Part shown: positions 12,220 through 13,160 of the stretch, piece after piece | How positions within the stretch are numbered: position 1 is the first letter of the stretch | Layout: each line of letters opens with the position of its first letter | DNA from: JASSUD01 sp031963045 | Lineage (GTDB): Bacteria; Pseudomonadota; Gammaproteobacteria; Burkholderiales; Burkholderiaceae | Length of the DNA: 13,160 nt | Reading direction: 5' to 3' | NCBI GenBank assembly: GCA_031963045.1 | Contig: JASSUK010000001.1 | Coordinates: forward strand, 1 to 13,160 | Translations under genes and position numbers: made by a program | The notes under the pieces: model-generated | The model's database searches: none | Seen by the model: the letters and a program-made list of their open reading frames with translations, nothing else | Told to the model about the DNA's origin: nothing

Positions 12220-12719
12220 AAGAAGGATATTTAACTGAATGGACCATCGTGCGTGAAATGGCATTAATGGGGTATTCGGTGACCATTGTTTCACTACAAA
12301 CAGGGATTAATAATCAACGATGTAGAGGTTTTTTTAATACATTGGCTCGACAAGGTTATTCCCTTCAATATAAAAAACGTGTGCGAAGCAGCTTTATGTT
12401 CATCCGTAATAGAGAGGAAAAAATCCAAACCTCTTTGCTTATGCTGATTTATATTGGTTTGCTTAATTTGAATGGTGGTGCTGTTCATCACCCCATTCAA
12501 ATGCCCATTTTAAAAAAAGCATTTGAGCTATATCGTGAAATTAAAAAATCTATTCAAAACTATCCTTGGACAGATTTGGATATTAATGATGCTTGGTCTA
12601 TGGCACAGGAGCTTCGCGATAATGATGCTTATATAAAATGTTGTCGATCATGTGCGCTGCCTTATTTCACTTCTATTTATCAACGAACTACGGTTGATTG
12701 TCCATTTTGTTTGTCATAG
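12216..12719 (+). CDS. FlhC-like transcriptional activator subunit
   Basis: 167 residues. The C-terminal zinc site of FlhC is intact: Cys143-x2-Cys146 and Cys162-x2-Cys165 (CRSCALPYF, then DCPFC), with an extra Cys142. E. coli FlhC has the same two pairs with nearly the same gap. The preceding DINDAWSMAQELRDNDAY matches the FlhC segment LTRAWTLVRFFDSNML. The N-terminal part (EWTIVREMALMGYSVTIVSLQTGINNQR in two overlapping motifs) corresponds to the helix-turn-helix-like region of FlhC (ARELISLGARLQLLESETGLSRERL), and KKRVRSSFMF to its PPKGMLPFS region. It starts at ATG 12216, overlapping the FlhD-like stop as ATGA, so the two subunits are made together. It should contribute DNA contacts in an FlhDC/SetCD/AcaCD-type complex. 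Overall identity to flagellar FlhC looks low. Confidence 0.82.
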   Translation: MKEGYLTEWTIVREMALMGYSVTIVSLQTGINNQRCRGFFNTLARQGYSLQYKKRVRSSFMFIRNREEKIQTSLLMLIYIGLLNLNGGAVHHPIQMPILKKAFELYREIKKSIQNYPWTDLDINDAWSMAQELRDNDAYIKCCRSCALPYFTSIYQRTTVDCPFCLS

Positions 12720-12972
12720 CGCTGCTCTGCAAAGGGGAGAGGAGAACCGCGATTGTGGGCGTACGACTGCTATTAAACAAGAATTATCTTATAAAAATTT
12801 CAGCGCGTCATACTCTTATCTATATGCATTATTAGATTTTTCTGTATATATACTGCTTTGCCTTGGGTCGATTATTAAAGGGCGATATGCGTCGATCGCT
12901 ATAAGCCACGCAGTCTGTTGATATCAGTAGTTTCGTCTATATAGAACCGCCTACTACCCCTTGATATATCCC
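12720..12972. other. Gap after the FlhDC-like genes; possible late promoter region
   Basis: About 250 bases with no well-supported gene. AGAGGAG at 12738-12744 precedes a GTG (12755) opening only 26 codons, which I do not accept. The DNA holds an AT-rich block with TATATATAC near 12845, the palindrome TCTATATAGA (12936-12945) and TTGATAT twice (12918-12924 and 12961-12967). The end of an early operon just after an activator gene is a natural place for an activator-dependent promoter, but I can identify no binding box. Confidence 0.4.
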
Positions 12973-13104
12973 GTGAATCCACTATTTCTGCATTTCTGTA
13001 TTTGCGGCAAGCTCATTCCCTTTGCTGAATCGCGCATACGCTATGGGAACAAGACGCGTTTTTATTGCAAAGATCCCTCTAGTAAAAGCAATCATTTTCC
13101 ATAA
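12973..13104 (+). CDS. Small Cys-containing ORF, zinc-ribbon-like
   Basis: A GTG at 12973 (or TTG at 12961) opens a frame of 43 codons to TAA 13102-13104. The sequence contains HFCICGKLIPFAESRIRYG then NKTRFYCKDP: a Cys-x-Cys-Gly-Lys-Leu motif and a later Cys in the style of small phage zinc proteins such as Com-like ribbons, though only three cysteines are present and no ribosome site is seen. The protein-like composition argues for a gene or recent gene remnant; start and function are uncertain. Confidence 0.4.
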   Translation: MNPLFLHFCICGKLIPFAESRIRYGNKTRFYCKDPSSKSNHFP

Positions 13105-13123
13105 TGACCATGGGGAATAAAAC

Positions 13124-13160
13124 ATGCTTGGAAGAATCACTGCAAAAATAAATGAATTAT
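13124..13160 (+). CDS. Start of a gene running off the window
   Basis: ATG 13124 has GGGGA (13112-13116) seven bases upstream and opens a frame, MLGRITAKINEL, without stop to the window end. Same direction as the FlhDC-like operon, so it may be its next or a late gene. Twelve residues are too few for a call. Confidence 0.5.
   Translation, partial: MLGRITAKINEL

Noticed and set aside
11626..12719. FlhD/FlhC-like genes as part of a flagellar locus
   Set aside because: No flagellar gene is nearby, the genes are coupled to phage replication genes, and FlhD is duplicated, which is unlike flagellar flhDC.
12755..12835. 26-codon GTG ORF after AGAGGAG
   Set aside because: Spacing to the GTG is long, the product is short and without features; too weak to list as a gene.
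12652..12921. 89-codon ORF overlapping the end of the FlhC-like gene
   Set aside because: It begins inside the zinc-site coding sequence in another frame, has no ribosome site, and its membrane-like part is explained by AT-rich DNA.

Overview
The window looks like the chromosome of an AT-rich, host-associated gammaproteobacterium, carrying the left end of an integrated prophage or prophage-like element. The organism call is an inference. It rests on two adjacent, very large, low-complexity, coiled-coil proteins of the kind seen as candidate secreted effectors in Legionellales-like intracellular bacteria, on bacterial tRNA-Arg and tRNA-Ser genes, and on phage modules familiar from proteobacterial temperate phages. 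No gene here fixes the genus.

Left part (1-5764, plus strand): two tandem large ORFs. The first enters from outside the window through a 9-bp tandem repeat encoding Val-Ala-Glu. Both proteins have an acidic, Ser/Pro-rich or helical front part, a long Lys/Glu coiled coil, and a C-terminal domain that can be aligned between the two, so they appear to be diverged paralogues. They are separated by about 470 bases without a convincing gene. Next come tRNA-Arg(CCU) with its terminator and tRNA-Ser(UGA), whose 3' end is the likely attachment site.

Right part (about 6305 to the window end): the element. A leftward set comprises a tyrosine integrase, an excisionase-like protein and a tiny coupled ORF, behind a good promoter and a long leader. 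A bidirectional terminator separates these from a small, apparently frame-disrupted gene and a repressor with two tandem helix-turn-helix domains. The repressor has a consensus promoter placed so that its mRNA would be leaderless. After an operator-like inverted repeat and a Cro-like remnant, a rightward operon begins: a truncated copy of a replication-protein N-terminal domain, the full O-like replication protein (with iteron-like and polypyrimidine sequence inside it), a DUF6475 protein, a 36-residue ORF, a protein with two FlhD-like domains in one chain, and an FlhC-like protein with four zinc-ligand cysteines. The last four genes are chained by start/stop overlaps or a ribosome site inside the preceding gene, so they are probably translationally coupled. 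A small cysteine-containing ORF and the start of another gene run to the window end; attR is not in the window.

The most interesting element is the FlhD-FlhD/FlhC pair inside a phage operon. By analogy with SetCD (SXT/R391 ICEs) and AcaCD (IncA/C plasmids), FlhDC-family activators of mobile elements, it is best read as the element's late-gene or mobilisation activator, with a covalently fused FlhD pseudo-dimer. Tandem duplication recurs in three regulators or replication genes of this element: repressor HTH, O-like N-terminus and FlhD.
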